A DNA stretch of 64,000 bases, from the NCBI RefSeq assembly GCF_000219625.1, contig NC_018212.1, forward strand, positions 2,188,501 through 2,252,500, read 5' to 3'. Position 1 is the stretch's first letter. Each line of letters opens with the position of its first letter. A program made the translations under genes and the position numbers. Below the pieces are notes generated by a model that had not been told where the DNA came from, searched no databases, and was given only the letters and a program-made list of their open reading frames with translations. The DNA comes from Zymoseptoria tritici IPO323 (lineage: Eukaryota > Ascomycota > Dothideomycetes > Mycosphaerellales > Mycosphaerellaceae). This document shows positions 1 to 10,619 of the stretch, piece by piece.

Positions 1-3000
1 CCTGCTGCCACCGCACCTTCAGTTCAAGCTCCACCTCCAGCACCAGTACCCGCAGTGACTGCTGCGCCGATTCAAGCGACAGTCGCACCTCCTGCTCAGA
101 CACAGCAAGACGAGGAAGATGGCCGTGACGAAGAGGATGATCACAATGTGCAGGGTGGCGCTTATGCGGAACATGAGATGCAAGGTGGAGGGCCAGAGCA
201 GACTGCAGGTGCAGGTACAATCGTTGGAGATGCTGAAGTCGCGGGTCCATCGAACGAGGACGCTCAGGAGGAGGAGACTACCGACTCAGGCAATCAAGCC
301 ATTGGCGCGGGACCAGAAGACGATCTCGCTGAAGAGACGAATGGTCAAGCTGCAATCACTGGGCAGGAAACTTCTACGCAGGTGGACGACGCTGGAGGTG
401 AAGTCGATGCAGCGCCGACTCATGCTCCACGGAATGGGAATGCCGATACCGAGACCTCCGCTGAGCAGAACGCCGGCTCCACCAATGCGTCAAAGGCTCA
501 GGCGACTACTCAGACGAGCCAGACTGAGCAAACTTCGGCTGAAAAGCAACATCTTGGCGGTGCCACGTCTGCATCGGCTGCCCCTGCTACATCGGGAGTG
601 GAGCCCGCCGCAGCATTCCATCCATCGGTCGCAGGTCTCGCTGAGGCGCAGAAAGATACAGACACTGCCGCCAACAATGCTGGAGGAGATGTAGCTGGAA
701 GAGATGAAGCTGGAGGAGATGAAGCTGGAGGAGATGAAGCAGCAGGTCAAATTGAGCCAGCTGCTGGCAAAGATGCCGGCGAGGATACTGGCAGTGGATT
801 CGAAAAGAGCAATGCAGACAAGGCGGAGGCTCCAGGCGAGGAGCCAAAAGATCTCACCACAGTCGGCAAAGAGCAAGAAGTGTTTGAAGACAATGACTCC
901 GCCGTGCAAGGCAGTGACGAGGTCGACCAGACATTGTCTTTGCCGGGTCTGTCCGACAGGAATATTGGACACGTCACGCAGACTCCAGTGGCGAACGCTG
1001 GAGCTGATGAGTGGCCATCTTTCCCGGATGCCTCCAACAGCAACATCGAAGAAGTCGCTCAGACTACCCAAGGCAACGCTGTTGTCGAGGAGGACCCTCC
1101 TTTCACGGATCCATCGGAAAGCGGCGTTGTGAACGCCTCTCAGGTCCCGATTGCCGGTACAGGTGACGACAATCCTGCCGCGCCTTCCAAATCTCCCACG
1201 GCGCCAGCAAACAAGCAGCCTCTTGACCAGAATGGATCCGAGGCGCACTCTGCTATGGCCAACAACGGCACGAGCAGCGCTGTTCCAGCGGCGGGAGTTG
1301 ACGGCGCAGTCGAGAAGATCGACCCCCGGCAGAAGTTCTTCAGCGACTTGAGTGCTCTTCACAGCAAAACGAAGCAGCAGATCGATGCAGCTTCGAGTGT
1401 GATGGGCATCGCCGATGGCAATGCTCTCGATATTGACATGTTTGAGTTGAGGCTTATGATCGAGACGACCAGCTTCAACCATAGCCAGGATGTCAGCCAC
1501 TGGAATCAGCTTGCGCAGATGCTCTGCGATGGCAGGATGGTTGCTGAAGGCGCTGGGGAGAAGCTTCGTGACTTCTATCGGCAATGGATTCATCCGTTGA
1601 CGTTTGCTAAGCAGGAGGCCGCCTACGCCATGGCCTTGGAGGACAAGCATGAGATTACAGATCCCGTTGGACTGGATCTGAGCGGGGAGGATATGAAGCT
1701 GCAGCCTCCGCGACCTTACCTGTTTGCTCAAATCATCGCCGACTTCGGAGGGTACGACATGATCATATTGTCGATCAGCAAGGGCGACCACGAATGCTCT
1801 TTCGGCGCTATGGACCAGCTGAATCTGCTGTGGACGAACAACGATGACAAAGTTGAATTGGAGCTCGCCGAGAGTACTCTGTTGGCGGTCTACCACGACC
1901 GTCTCCGTAATCTGGAGAAGCAGTTCCCGGAGTTCGGCCCTGTGAGTAATGCAACGGAGTGGTCAAGACTGGACCGCGAACGTGAAACTAGAGAGCTCGC
2001 GAGCCTCAAGCAGCATTGCTCGGAGCAATTGCCTCTTCTGGAGTTTTTGGCTCCTCGCCACAATACCACGGTTCTTGCGCTGTATGACTACAGCATCCAC
2101 GGCGTCAAGATCTCCTTGTATGGCCTGTACGAGGCCTATCGCAAGCAGGTGGACTCGTATGGGTCCTTCAACCATACCACATCTCCCGAAGTCTGGTCGA
2201 GCCTGGCACACGATTTGCATTTGTCCCACGTCAACGGTGCGCCGCTCGACTATGTGTACGCTACATTTGAGAAAATGCTTCGCCCATTTTTGCCAGACCC
2301 TCATCGCCACGCCTTCAACACCACGCTGAATCTCTTCGACGACAGGGCGACCTTTCAGCAGCTGTTCGATCGTGATGTGGCCGGTCTGGTTCCTATCGGT
2401 CCACTTTCTCTCGGTCGCAATGTCGTCGATCCTCTTCGTCTCTACTCCGCTGTTGAAGATCGTGGCTTTGACAGGATCTCAAACAACTTGACCCAGTGGG
2501 ATGAGATCGCGGACTATCTTGGGTGCGCAAATCAGACGACCGCCCACAGCGAGACTGCTGGTCATGCACTTCGCGATGCGTACCTAACGATTCTTGGAGG
2601 CAATCGAGGCCACAACCCTGCAGATGAGGACGATGACAAGGACGATGATCTCGACGATGACTTCGATGACTCGGAAGATGAGGCAATGGAGAAGGAGCTG
2701 GACGATCTTGAAGATGAATTCAACGATGAAGACCAAGCCAACGGTGACGAAGAGGAAACCGATGGAGATGAGTCTGATGGAGACGACTCCGATGGCTCGG
2801 ATGATTTTGGAAATGACAACATGACCGGCATTGCCATCACTGCGACTGGAAACACTTTCGCCTCCCATTTCGGTCATCTCGCTGCCGGTGGTCGTGCAGC
2901 ACCAGTCATGACCGCAGCACAAGCTACGAGCTCGACAGCCGACCTGGAGCAAGATGATGACGATCTTCCTGATGCGACCGATGATGAAGGAGATGATGCA

Positions 3001-3924
3001 AAGGTGTCACATCTTTCCGACTTCTACGGCGCGGCAGGCAATGAGCTAGACGCTTCACAGTCGCGTGCTCGCCCAGCTCGGTCTCCGCCGATCAACGACT
3101 ATGTCTCAGACGACCTCGAATCAGACGATGGGAACAACCCGCAGGAGGTTGCAGGCAAGCCCAACGCAAAGAACGTCGACAAGCCACAGCAGGCTGTCCA
3201 GTCTCTCCCGAAGGCTACGCCACAAGTCATTGCAAAGGGGTCTGAAGTGCAGCGCAAAGCTCCACAGACCTCATACAACATTGATTCAGACAGTGACTCA
3301 GATGGCAACAATGGCTTCCGCGACGACTCGGACAACGATTCCGATGATGACGACGGCGGCCGCAGCCACGCTGCATTCACGTCTCGGCAATTTGCGTCGG
3401 CGATGGGGAGTGGAGGCACAGCTGGAGGTCTTGGAAGTGTTGGCAGTGCAGCTGGGCCCAGCAGCAAGCGCAAGCGTGATGCTTCCGGTGAAGTCAACCG
3501 CGACCAAGGCGCCAACAATACTGGCACTCCCTCCAACGGCGTGAAGCGTATGAAGACGGCCTCTCCGGGGGGTCCGTCTTCTCCCTTCGCTCCGCTACTG
3601 GAAGGCACTCCCGCACCCTCGCGCGTGAACGCAAACATCGCGTCGGAGGGCAAATCCCGCGCGAAGCCAGCAAACAAAGCACCATTCATCGAGGATTCCT
3701 CCTCGGATTCAGAGATTGACCCTGGCGATGCTCCTCGGGCTCACAGCTCGAAGTCGCAGCAGCTCTCAGAGCGCCAGAATGGATCTCACTCCCGGCCTTT
3801 GGCGAGACAGAGTCCGGAGCAGATGGCTCCCGCGGTGGAGAAGGAGGACTTGACGGAGATGCGGGCCGGCAAGATCGCTCCGACCGCTGTCGATGGCACT
3901 GAGCCTCCAGCTCCGGCCGCATAG
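1..3924 (+). CDS. large acidic protein with four ARID-like repeats (5' end outside window)
   Basis: The frame is open from base 1, so the true start lies upstream; 1307 codons are visible, ending in TAG at 3922. Residues 1-440 are low-complexity (A, E, D, T, Q), with a short DEAGG tandem repeat near residue 235. The middle is globular and holds four segments with ARID/BRIGHT-like spacing (helix, GG/GF turn, W..(I/L)A..L, Y...L.PF): about 475-535, 570-645, 700-765 (LYGLYEAYRK ... VWSSLAHDL) and 809-866 (DPLRLYSAVEDRGF ... WDEIADYLG). Residues 876-940 are almost entirely D/E. The C-terminus is Ser/Asp-rich with basic patches (SKRKRD, VKRMK) that look like nuclear localisation signals. ARID domains bind DNA in chromatin regulators; four degenerate copies in one chain is unusual. 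I infer a nuclear chromatin-associated protein; the exact family is not recognised. Confidence 0.75.
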   Translation, partial: PAATAPSVQAPPPAPVPAVTAAPIQATVAPPAQTQQDEEDGRDEEDDHNVQGGAYAEHEMQGGGPEQTAGAGTIVGDAEVAGPSNEDAQEEETTDSGNQAIGAGPEDDLAEETNGQAAITGQETSTQVDDAGGEVDAAPTHAPRNGNADTETSAEQNAGSTNASKAQATTQTSQTEQTSAEKQHLGGATSASAAPATSGVEPAAAFHPSVAGLAEAQKDTDTAANNAGGDVAGRDEAGGDEAGGDEAAGQIEPAAGKDAGEDTGSGFEKSNADKAEAPGEEPKDLTTVGKEQEVFEDNDSAVQGSDEVDQTLSLPGLSDRNIGHVTQTPVANAGADEWPSFPDASNSNIEEVAQTTQGNAVVEEDPPFTDPSESGVVNASQVPIAGTGDDNPAAPSKSPTAPANKQPLDQNGSEAHSAMANNGTSSAVPAAGVDGAVEKIDPRQKFFSDLSALHSKTKQQIDAASSVMGIADGNALDIDMFELRLMIETTSFNHSQDVSHWNQLAQMLCDGRMVAEGAGEKLRDFYRQWIHPLTFAKQEAAYAMALEDKHEITDPVGLDLSGEDMKLQPPRPYLFAQIIADFGGYDMIILSISKGDHECSFGAMDQLNLLWTNNDDKVELELAESTLLAVYHDRLRNLEKQFPEFGPVSNATEWSRLDRERETRELASLKQHCSEQLPLLEFLAPRHNTTVLALYDYSIHGVKISLYGLYEAYRKQVDSYGSFNHTTSPEVWSSLAHDLHLSHVNGAPLDYVYATFEKMLRPFLPDPHRHAFNTTLNLFDDRATFQQLFDRDVAGLVPIGPLSLGRNVVDPLRLYSAVEDRGFDRISNNLTQWDEIADYLGCANQTTAHSETAGHALRDAYLTILGGNRGHNPADEDDDKDDDLDDDFDDSEDEAMEKELDDLEDEFNDEDQANGDEEETDGDESDGDDSDGSDDFGNDNMTGIAITATGNTFASHFGHLAAGGRAAPVMTAAQATSSTADLEQDDDDLPDATDDEGDDAKVSHLSDFYGAAGNELDASQSRARPARSPPINDYVSDDLESDDGNNPQEVAGKPNAKNVDKPQQAVQSLPKATPQVIAKGSEVQRKAPQTSYNIDSDSDSDGNNGFRDDSDNDSDDDDGGRSHAAFTSRQFASAMGSGGTAGGLGSVGSAAGPSSKRKRDASGEVNRDQGANNTGTPSNGVKRMKTASPGGPSSPFAPLLEGTPAPSRVNANIASEGKSRAKPANKAPFIEDSSSDSEIDPGDAPRAHSSKSQQLSERQNGSHSRPLARQSPEQMAPAVEKEDLTEMRAGKIAPTAVDGTEPPAPAA

Positions 3925-5537
3925 GCGTGAGCGGGTAGCCTGAGCTAGAGGAGGAAAGGTGAATCGATCGGGTATTGGGAACGGATGGCGGAGTCAGGTG
4001 GTGGAGCTGATGGGAAAGGACCGAATGGTAACGGCTGGCAGACAGAAAGGGTAGGAGGGAATTACTGTGAAGGATGGAACGGTATGATCGGCAGGCAGAA
4101 AAGAGTGCCGGGAATGGCCACGGAGACTTGGATTTTGTGAGTGGCATATTGGAAGGGAATGACAACTGTCGAGGCGGACAAGCACTTCATCTGGAGGAGC
4201 GGGCCAAGATGCGATGGACATGCTCCTCGGCAGGATGGATGAGAGCATGCAGACGAAAGTGATCGGAATGAAGACACAGACATAGAGCCGCCGGAAAAGC
4301 GCTGATGAAGCGAGTGAGAGAGCTACAGATTGACGTGCGCGGCGACCATTGCAACGATGGGACTGGCAGGAAATACATGTCTAGCTGAAGTAGATCCATC
4401 GTCGTTGCAGACGAAACGAATCAAGTTCCAGACCCTCGCGGCCTTCTATTGCCCGTCGTTCGCTGCTCTAATCTCGCTAATCTACTCTTTCCCTGTGCAC
4501 AGTCATCATCTCAGCTTGAAGAAGGCCACTGTGACTGAGCACTGACTGTCGCGTAGATGACCATCGAAAAGTCTGAACTCTTCGGAGAGAGTCTGATCAC
4601 ATGTCCTACAAGCGGAAGCCCGCAAATCGAAGCTGTTGCACGCCGGAGACTGCTAGGAATGAAATTTGACCTTACCAAAAGTTGAGATCTCCACTCTTCC
4701 TTTGCTGGTCAATGGGAGCTACATATGGCGTCTCAGTGGAAGGCTTCGGGCAAGACGGTAACAGCACAGAGAGACATGCTGAACAAGCTTGGTCGTCATG
4801 GACGATTTTCGACCGCCACGAAATCCAACTGGCAGGTCGATGCTCCCATGGCACTAATGGAGGAGGAGGCAAGACAAAGTCTTGCTCTAGGCCGTGATAC
4901 CCTCCGTGGTTGTTGGATACCTGACCGTCCACGGTCATTCATGGCGAGGCCAGGCGTGTATTCTTTTCGTCAATGCGAACCTGCTTCTTCACTCGTCCCT
5001 TCCTTCCCATCACCGCCTTGAGTGGCCCCAAACCTTCACAAATTGATCGTGAGGACTGAACTTAATGTATCATGCAGCTTGAAGGAACGCAACCGCCAGA
5101 GATGGGTGTCTGCCGTAAATCGGAACAAAGAGAACACTTTGAAAGGATCTCCGGAAATAGACGTTTCCAGCGATTTGGATCTTTCGAGCATCGTTCCATG
5201 TATTCCCGCGCGATCGCTGGCGTGGACCTGCTCACTGGATCGCTGTACTTGCTTCACACCGGGCTGGAGCTCACGTACATACCTAGGTCTTCTTACACGT
5301 GGGAGTCTAGTCTCACCGTCGCCTTATGAAGGAATCAGGCAGGCTTTATAGGCATCAATGTGATCTACTCGTGGAGGCTCTCCGTGACATTAGGATGTGA
5401 AGTCAAAGTTTGTCCGCACGGGCCGTAGAACACGCTGGGCCCATTCACGTCCGCTCGTGAACTTCTTGGACTCCCACTTCGTCAACTTCAAAAGTTCCAC
5501 GAAACAACATTCCGTCGTGTGCACCAACTGATCCGGA
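3925..5537. other. intergenic, no convincing gene
   Basis: Only short overlapping open frames occur on both strands, with no family similarity and no intron pattern that joins them. The last 140 bases hold a promoter block shared with the next paralogue (see 5398-5440). Confidence 0.5.
5398..5440 (+). promoter_or_regulatory. promoter block shared by two paralogues, copy 1
   Basis: About 40 bases beginning GAAGTCAAAGTTTG and ending GGGCCGTAGAA..CGCTGG are nearly identical to 7160-7200. Each lies about 140-160 bp before the ATG of an F-box-like family gene (5538 and 7322). The surrounding intergenic sequence is much less alike, so either the block is conserved by function or the duplication is young here. 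Function is inferred. Confidence 0.45.
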
Positions 5538-6443
5538 ATGGCAACGATGCGCCTCGCATTGCGCCCCAAGATTCCGGCGGATTTCGCGAATCCGCGCGTC
5601 CCTACATCGAAAGCTGAAGATCGCGGGCTCCGCAAAACGCTAGACGAAGTGAACATGAGTACTGTCTGGAAAGGACTGCTTCCCGAGCTTGTCAGCATGA
5701 TCATCGTTATCAATGCCCTCACACCGCTTCGACTGCACGGAAAGACCTACCGCGGACGTCAAAACGAAGAGTACGATCATATGAGAGCTCTGGAACCAGA
5801 AAAATGGCAACAGGTCCGCAATACGCTCGCCGTATCTTTGAGTACTCGTCGAGATGCGATTCGTGCGCTGAACAGATACGGCTCCATCGAAAACGAAAGA
5901 TGGAAATACTTCCCGCCCCCATACTCTTCATCTCCACCATCAAACAGCGAGCCCTCGTGGTGGCTATTGCGTCACTTTCGATGGCTCCACGTCAACCTTC
6001 ACAATACTGGCATGTTGAGTGAACGGGCTTCGGTCCGGTTGATGGTCAGATTTCCGCACCCAGGCGTGCTGAGGAGGGTCGAACACGTGCTTATGCCCAC
6101 GCCTGCACCCGAGAAACCATACGGTGATGCGGAACTTGAAGCCTTCATGGCGGGATTGTGTAGGACGGCAGGTCGGTGGAGTAATCAGTTTCGAACCGTC
6201 GGAGGCTGGGACATGGCTTGTGCTACCGGTAATGCCTCGGACATTCGCAAGTTGCTCGTCTGGAAGGATGGTCCGCTGTGGGAATGGAGGATCCGTAAGC
6301 GAGCGGCACGCAATGCACGCTTCGAGAAACGCAACGCACGCATGAACCAACGCAATGCACGCATCGCCAAACGAAAAGCAGAGGTTGGAGATACCACAAG
6401 GGAAGCGAATGCGCAGAAGAAAAGGAAGGGCGGTGGAACATGA
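5538..6443 (+). CDS. F-box-like-start family protein, copy 1 (subgroup A)
   Basis: 301 aa from ATG 5538; an internal ATG at 5655 (MSTVWKG) would remove the poorly conserved first 39 residues. The family blocks appear in order: VWKGLLPELVSMII (F-box-like helix), ALTPLRLHG, EKWQQVRNTLAVS.STRRDAIRALN.YGSIE, WWLLRHFRWLH, RFPHPGVLRRVEHV, FRTVGGWDMA, and ASDIRKLLVW. After the last block comes a basic tail with an imperfect repeat (NAR.EKRNAR.NQRNAR.AKRKAE), absent from other copies. Closest relative in the window is 7322-8215, which shares the 40-residue N-terminal extension and a promoter block. No catalytic motif or signal peptide is visible. LP.E..MII resembles F-box/2EXR openings, but a true F-box assignment needs a profile search. 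Confidence 0.75.
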   Translation: MATMRLALRPKIPADFANPRVPTSKAEDRGLRKTLDEVNMSTVWKGLLPELVSMIIVINALTPLRLHGKTYRGRQNEEYDHMRALEPEKWQQVRNTLAVSLSTRRDAIRALNRYGSIENERWKYFPPPYSSSPPSNSEPSWWLLRHFRWLHVNLHNTGMLSERASVRLMVRFPHPGVLRRVEHVLMPTPAPEKPYGDAELEAFMAGLCRTAGRWSNQFRTVGGWDMACATGNASDIRKLLVWKDGPLWEWRIRKRAARNARFEKRNARMNQRNARIAKRKAEVGDTTREANAQKKRKGGGT

Positions 6444-7321
6444 TGGGACCAATCCAGATGTTCGGGCATGCATGTCATCGGCCGGCACTTCTTTTAATTC
6501 AACGACTTCACTGTCTTCTTCCCCTCATGGGGAGAAACAGTCTGCAGCATACGAGGGAGATATGATGGCTTCGCCTGAAGGCGACTTCGAAGGCATAGCC
6601 AGGTATTAGCGATACTGTGCGACTCCACGGAACGGTGTTGGCTACCCCATGTTTCCCACACGAATGGTTGAGTGGCACAGAAGAAGACGATTAAGATCGA
6701 ACGGAGTATGAACGGCGATGAACCGCCATCCTCGCACAAATAGAACCTCGCTACAGCTCCCACGCGAATTGGAGAAGGATAAGAAGAAGCTTCAAGAACG
6801 GGAAGAGGTAACGAACCTTGCAGCACTACACATCCTCGCAAGCACATTGTGGATGCAGGGAGGATCAAAAAGGTTTCAACGTCCGTCAGTCAGCGCACTT
6901 ACTGAGCAAGACTGATATCTTTTCGCTTACGTTTACATTGTGCTTTCCTCTACTTCTCTTGATGCATACATGAGCTCGCCACGCTACCGCGCAGGGTCGG
7001 TCAAAGGCAAGACTTCAACGAAAGGCTTTGGGCAGGACAATAAGGGTGGAGGAGAAGTTTAAGACAACGAAGTGTTTTGACGTCTGAGCAGATCCCAATC
7101 TGAGACATGTCCACCCGTCTCCATGTGATCTGCTCATTCGCTCCACGAAGTCAGGAATTGAAGTCAAAGTTTGCCACCGCGGGCCGTAGAAAGCGCTGGT
7201 CATGCTTAAGTGTTCTGGGCCAGGTTTCTGCTTGCTCGTCCGCTTCATCATTGCCGGCTTTCCGCTTATTACCCCCCATGATCATCCTCAGCACTAGCTT
7301 TGAGAGACAACATCCAGCGCA
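6444..7321. other. intergenic
   Basis: No supported gene. The 3' half carries the second copy of the shared promoter block. Confidence 0.5.
7158..7200 (+). promoter_or_regulatory. promoter block shared by two paralogues, copy 2
   Basis: The second copy of the GAAGTCAAAGTTTG ... GGGCCGTAGAA block, about 160 bp before ATG 7322. See 5398-5440. Confidence 0.45.
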
Positions 7322-8215
7322 ATGAACAATCGATTCCTCCCCACTATGCGCCGCAGTCGGACGGCGTATTCTGAGGATCCGTCCCAAACCGGACCACATC
7401 AGGACCAATGTGGGCCTCAAAACAAGCCAGAAAACCCCGACATGACCCTTGTCTGGAAACGACTCCCTCCTGAGATTGCGAGCATTATCATCGTGGACGT
7501 GGCTCTCACACCTCTAAGCATAAACGCCCATACGTACTATCGCCATGATGGTACCAACTGGCAACCCCCTACTCGTATCGAACATATCAGAGCACTGGAG
7601 CCGCAGAAATGGCAGCGTGTACGCAACACTCTCGCAGTGTCTACTGGCATCCGCCGGGATGTTATTCGTGCTTTGAATGCCCGCGGCACGATCGAGAACT
7701 GGGACATTGCGCATGCTCATCACTCTTACCCAAGAAGCACACGCTCTGCGTTCTCGGGGGAGGCATCGCCTGTCTGGTCAGGAGATGAGGTTCCTCCTCC
7801 AAGCACTCAGCCGTCATGGTGGCTCTTACGCCACTTCAGATGGCTCAGTACTACGGTTTGGGACATGGTCCTCTACAGACGCCGTGTTCCGATCCGTCTT
7901 ATCGTCAGGTTCCCGAATCCAGGAGTGATTCGACGAGTGGAACATGTCGTGGTTCCAACCGACGGCTTGCCAATCGATCGTAGCGACGCCGAAATCGAAG
8001 CTTTCATCTCTAGCATCTGCGACCGTGCGAAGTTGGAATGCTACCTGTTCCGCACTGTTGGTGGATGGAGCATGCGGCCTGGCATTGGCGACATCTTGGA
8101 CGTCCGGAAATTGCTCATCTACGAAGCGAATGGAGGAATGTGCGGTTCCACACACGTCGTCTGGCAGAGGTCGACAGGAGTGAGAGAGCACGGAAGCGTC
8201 GGAAGTTGGAGGTGA
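7322..8215 (+). CDS. F-box-like-start family protein, copy 2 (subgroup A)
   Basis: 297 aa from ATG 7322; an alternative start is 7442 (MTLVWKRLPPEI). The family blocks are complete: VWKRLPPEIASIII, ALTPLSI, QKWQRVRNTLAVS.GIRRDVIRALN.RGTIE, WWLLRHFRWLS, RFPNPGVIRRVEHVVVP, FRTVGGWSM, ILDVRKLLIYE. A 20-residue insertion relative to copy 1 lies between the IE and WWLLRHF blocks. Tandem with 5538-6443 in the same orientation, sharing N-terminal extension and promoter block, so it is a direct duplicate. Function unknown. Confidence 0.75.
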   Translation: MNNRFLPTMRRSRTAYSEDPSQTGPHQDQCGPQNKPENPDMTLVWKRLPPEIASIIIVDVALTPLSINAHTYYRHDGTNWQPPTRIEHIRALEPQKWQRVRNTLAVSTGIRRDVIRALNARGTIENWDIAHAHHSYPRSTRSAFSGEASPVWSGDEVPPPSTQPSWWLLRHFRWLSTTVWDMVLYRRRVPIRLIVRFPNPGVIRRVEHVVVPTDGLPIDRSDAEIEAFISSICDRAKLECYLFRTVGGWSMRPGIGDILDVRKLLIYEANGGMCGSTHVVWQRSTGVREHGSVGSWR

Positions 8216-9151
8216 CTTTCTGATCGAGGGCAGGGCTAAGGAGGGTTGTCTCACAGCATCGGGAGCGGCGTTCCTCACAGCTTCACAGGGAAGCAACGTT
8301 CCTTCGTTCAAGTCTCCTCAGACTTGTGATGGCGAGAGACCGTCTTCAACGCTGATCATCAAGAAACGCATTGGAAGGATGCAGGAATTCCTCTCAATGG
8401 ACTTCTGACCAACAGGGAATGGACCAGTCTCCGCATCGATGTAGACTTGATGGTGTGGATACGTTCAACAGAAGACGGAGTCTAAGACTTGAGACATCGG
8501 ACGCAGGGACTCGTTGTACTTGCTACTGACAGCGTCCGAGTGGCCAAGGCTAATATTCTCTTGTTATAGCATTTGAACCCCCTGCATCATTGTACGGAAA
8601 CGTTTCTTATACACTTCTCCGTGTTCAGCTACTCCCAACTTGTCTGATCTGCAAGATTGCTGCCTTGCCGCGATGTTACAGATCATCGAGCAACGGTGTG
8701 TTCGTGAAGCATTTTCGCTCAGTCCTCGATTGCTTCGCCCAGCTGGTTGTGTCTGCCCGTCACGCCGTATTCTCCCCGCCTTTTGCGGCTCGTACATCCG
8801 AGTCCCGCGTTTCTGATCACTGCTCAAGTCGGGTCATGTAAAGTACGGCGTTAGACCGGAAGGCGGGGCTTGTCAAATGTTCCGCCATCTTCGCCTGTAC
8901 GATCCATAAACCTCCAGCTTGCCTGCAAACACTTCATTGTACTCCCCTTGGTCGTTGAACATGCCTCCAACACCTACATCTCCGTCCCATTCACTCGTAG
9001 ATGGGCGACGGATGCGGTCGGATTTCGGCCCGTTCCGTGGCTTCTACATCTTGACCCTTGGGTTTGCAGCCTCCATCTCTTCTCGACATTTGCAACATCT
9101 TCGTTGCGACTCAGAAATACGCAGGAGCACACGAGTCCGCTGGTTGACACG
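8216..9151. other. intergenic
   Basis: Open frames continue upstream of the next ATG (back to 8870 through a TTG codon), but composition and family alignment change at ATG 9152. I see no separate gene. Confidence 0.45.
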
Positions 9152-9877
9152 ATGGAGACTGCAAAGCGAAGCGTCGCGCATGAGGCACTGCCCGCGAAGG
9201 TCTCAACCCCACTGGATGCGCCAATGACAGAGATTTGGTTCGACTTGTCGGCAGAGATCAAGGATATGATCATCACCGAATCTGCGCTTGCTGTACTACC
9301 ATTGAAAGCGCTTCTGAACCACTGGTTCTATGGAGGTCCCCCCTTACACGCTATCCAGCCGGGGAACTGGGACACCTTCAAGAACGCTCTTTTCATCTCC
9401 AAAGAAACTCGCAAGACGGCGCTACGCGCGATCCACGCGCGACCCAGGTCACTCGAAATCGTCGATCGGCATGGATACGTTCCTGCGGGCTTTGTGACCC
9501 ACCTCTCACCCTCGGATGCTGTGCTCGCTCACTTCGATCTGCTGCACCGCTCGATGGAGTTTACTGGCATCCACCACTGTCCCACCGAGGAATGTTCGAC
9601 AATCGACCAGGACTTTCGTCCTGCGCGTATCAAGGTGTACGTGCCGTTTCCCAGAAGAGCAGAAGCTAAGGCCATCACACGCATCGAGATCACGTCCGAG
9701 ATCAATCCGATTCCTACCATGGACGACAGCGAGGTCAAAAAGAAGATCAAAGAATGGCTCGACATGGCTTCACACGCGCAGTGGCCTTTCCGAGGCCAGT
9801 CTTCGCGTCGCAGGCCGCTGCCAATGCCGGATAGCGCAGACGACATGCGAGCTTTGCTACGGTGGAACAGGGAGTAA
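9152..9877 (+). CDS. F-box-like-start family protein, copy 3 (subgroup C)
   Basis: 241 aa from ATG 9152 (METAKRSV); the longer open frame from 8870 begins at TTG and is not used. Subgroup C is defined by STPLDAPMTEIW before the opening helix, here followed by DLSAEIKDMIITESAL. Then come a W..FKNALFIS.ETRKTALRAI block, a LAHFDLL block in place of LRHFRW, KVYVPFPRRAEA..ITRIEITSEINPI, a W..MASHAQWPF block, and DDMRALLRW. It is closest to 38847-39581, 40051-40779 and 41652-42380, 29 kb away, so subgroup C has been dispersed since it arose. No known domain beyond the F-box-like opening. Confidence 0.75.
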   Translation: METAKRSVAHEALPAKVSTPLDAPMTEIWFDLSAEIKDMIITESALAVLPLKALLNHWFYGGPPLHAIQPGNWDTFKNALFISKETRKTALRAIHARPRSLEIVDRHGYVPAGFVTHLSPSDAVLAHFDLLHRSMEFTGIHHCPTEECSTIDQDFRPARIKVYVPFPRRAEAKAITRIEITSEINPIPTMDDSEVKKKIKEWLDMASHAQWPFRGQSSRRRPLPMPDSADDMRALLRWNRE

Positions 9878-10619
9878 GGGAGCCGCGAACGTGTTTGATG
9901 AGCGGTCATGAGATGAATGTAGCATTGGAACCGGTTTGCGCGGGCGTCAGTAGTGGAGAACATCGCAAAGTGAATGCAAAGAAACAGGCATTCTGCATAC
10001 AAAGGAAGGGATTTTTCTGGGACCGAATGCGTTGCTATCTTTTGGCGTGGATCTGCTTGCTAAGGTCGAAGCGAGATCGAGCAACGGAAACACATCATGC
10101 AACAGGTGTCCGTCGAGAGGGAGAGTGCTACGGCTGGGAGGCGAACTCTGGACGAATGACAAGGACCGAGGAAGGCGTTTATGGGGAGTTGTACTCGCGT
10201 GTCGCCTACTGGCATAAGTGTTTTGGGTTCTCTTTGCTTCATGTGGACGTCTGCTGTGGAAGCAGATCAGTTGCGGAAGACAACGACGTTTTGATAATAA
10301 TGAACCGCTTACATTCCCTCTTCTACCCGCACTTTTGCGACGCCCGCGACTATGCCTGGTACCAAGTAGCCGCTGCGAGTCGCCGGGCGAAATAAGTCGC
10401 ATTGCTTTCAGAAGCCGCTTACGCTTCACCGGAGGGAGTGCCGTTGTATTGGCCAAGGCCTCCTGGCCCAAACCGATGAGAATGACTCTGTGTAGTCTTC
10501 TTATTTTCCAGCTGCCGTTGTCCTTTCATCGATCACGGACCTGCCTTCGGCCACACATCCTGCTGGGCGAAATTCTTCACACTTCCATCCCCGTGACACG
10601 CACATCCCAGGCATCTTCA
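9878..10619. other. intergenic
   Basis: Long frames exist on both strands here but are mutually overlapping, show no family blocks and look fortuitous. Confidence 0.4.

Noticed and set aside
490..1896. Long minus-strand frame opposite the ARID-like gene
   Set aside because: It is the shadow of the low-complexity + frame; Ser/Arg/Cys-rich with no domain pattern.
4725..5021. 98-codon + frame starting MASQWKASGK
   Set aside because: No family match, no conserved neighbour and unremarkable codon pattern; it overlaps equal-length frames in other phases.
9862..10395. 177-codon + frame after family copy 3
   Set aside because: It overlaps the 3' end of the family gene in another phase and an equally long minus frame; probably chance.
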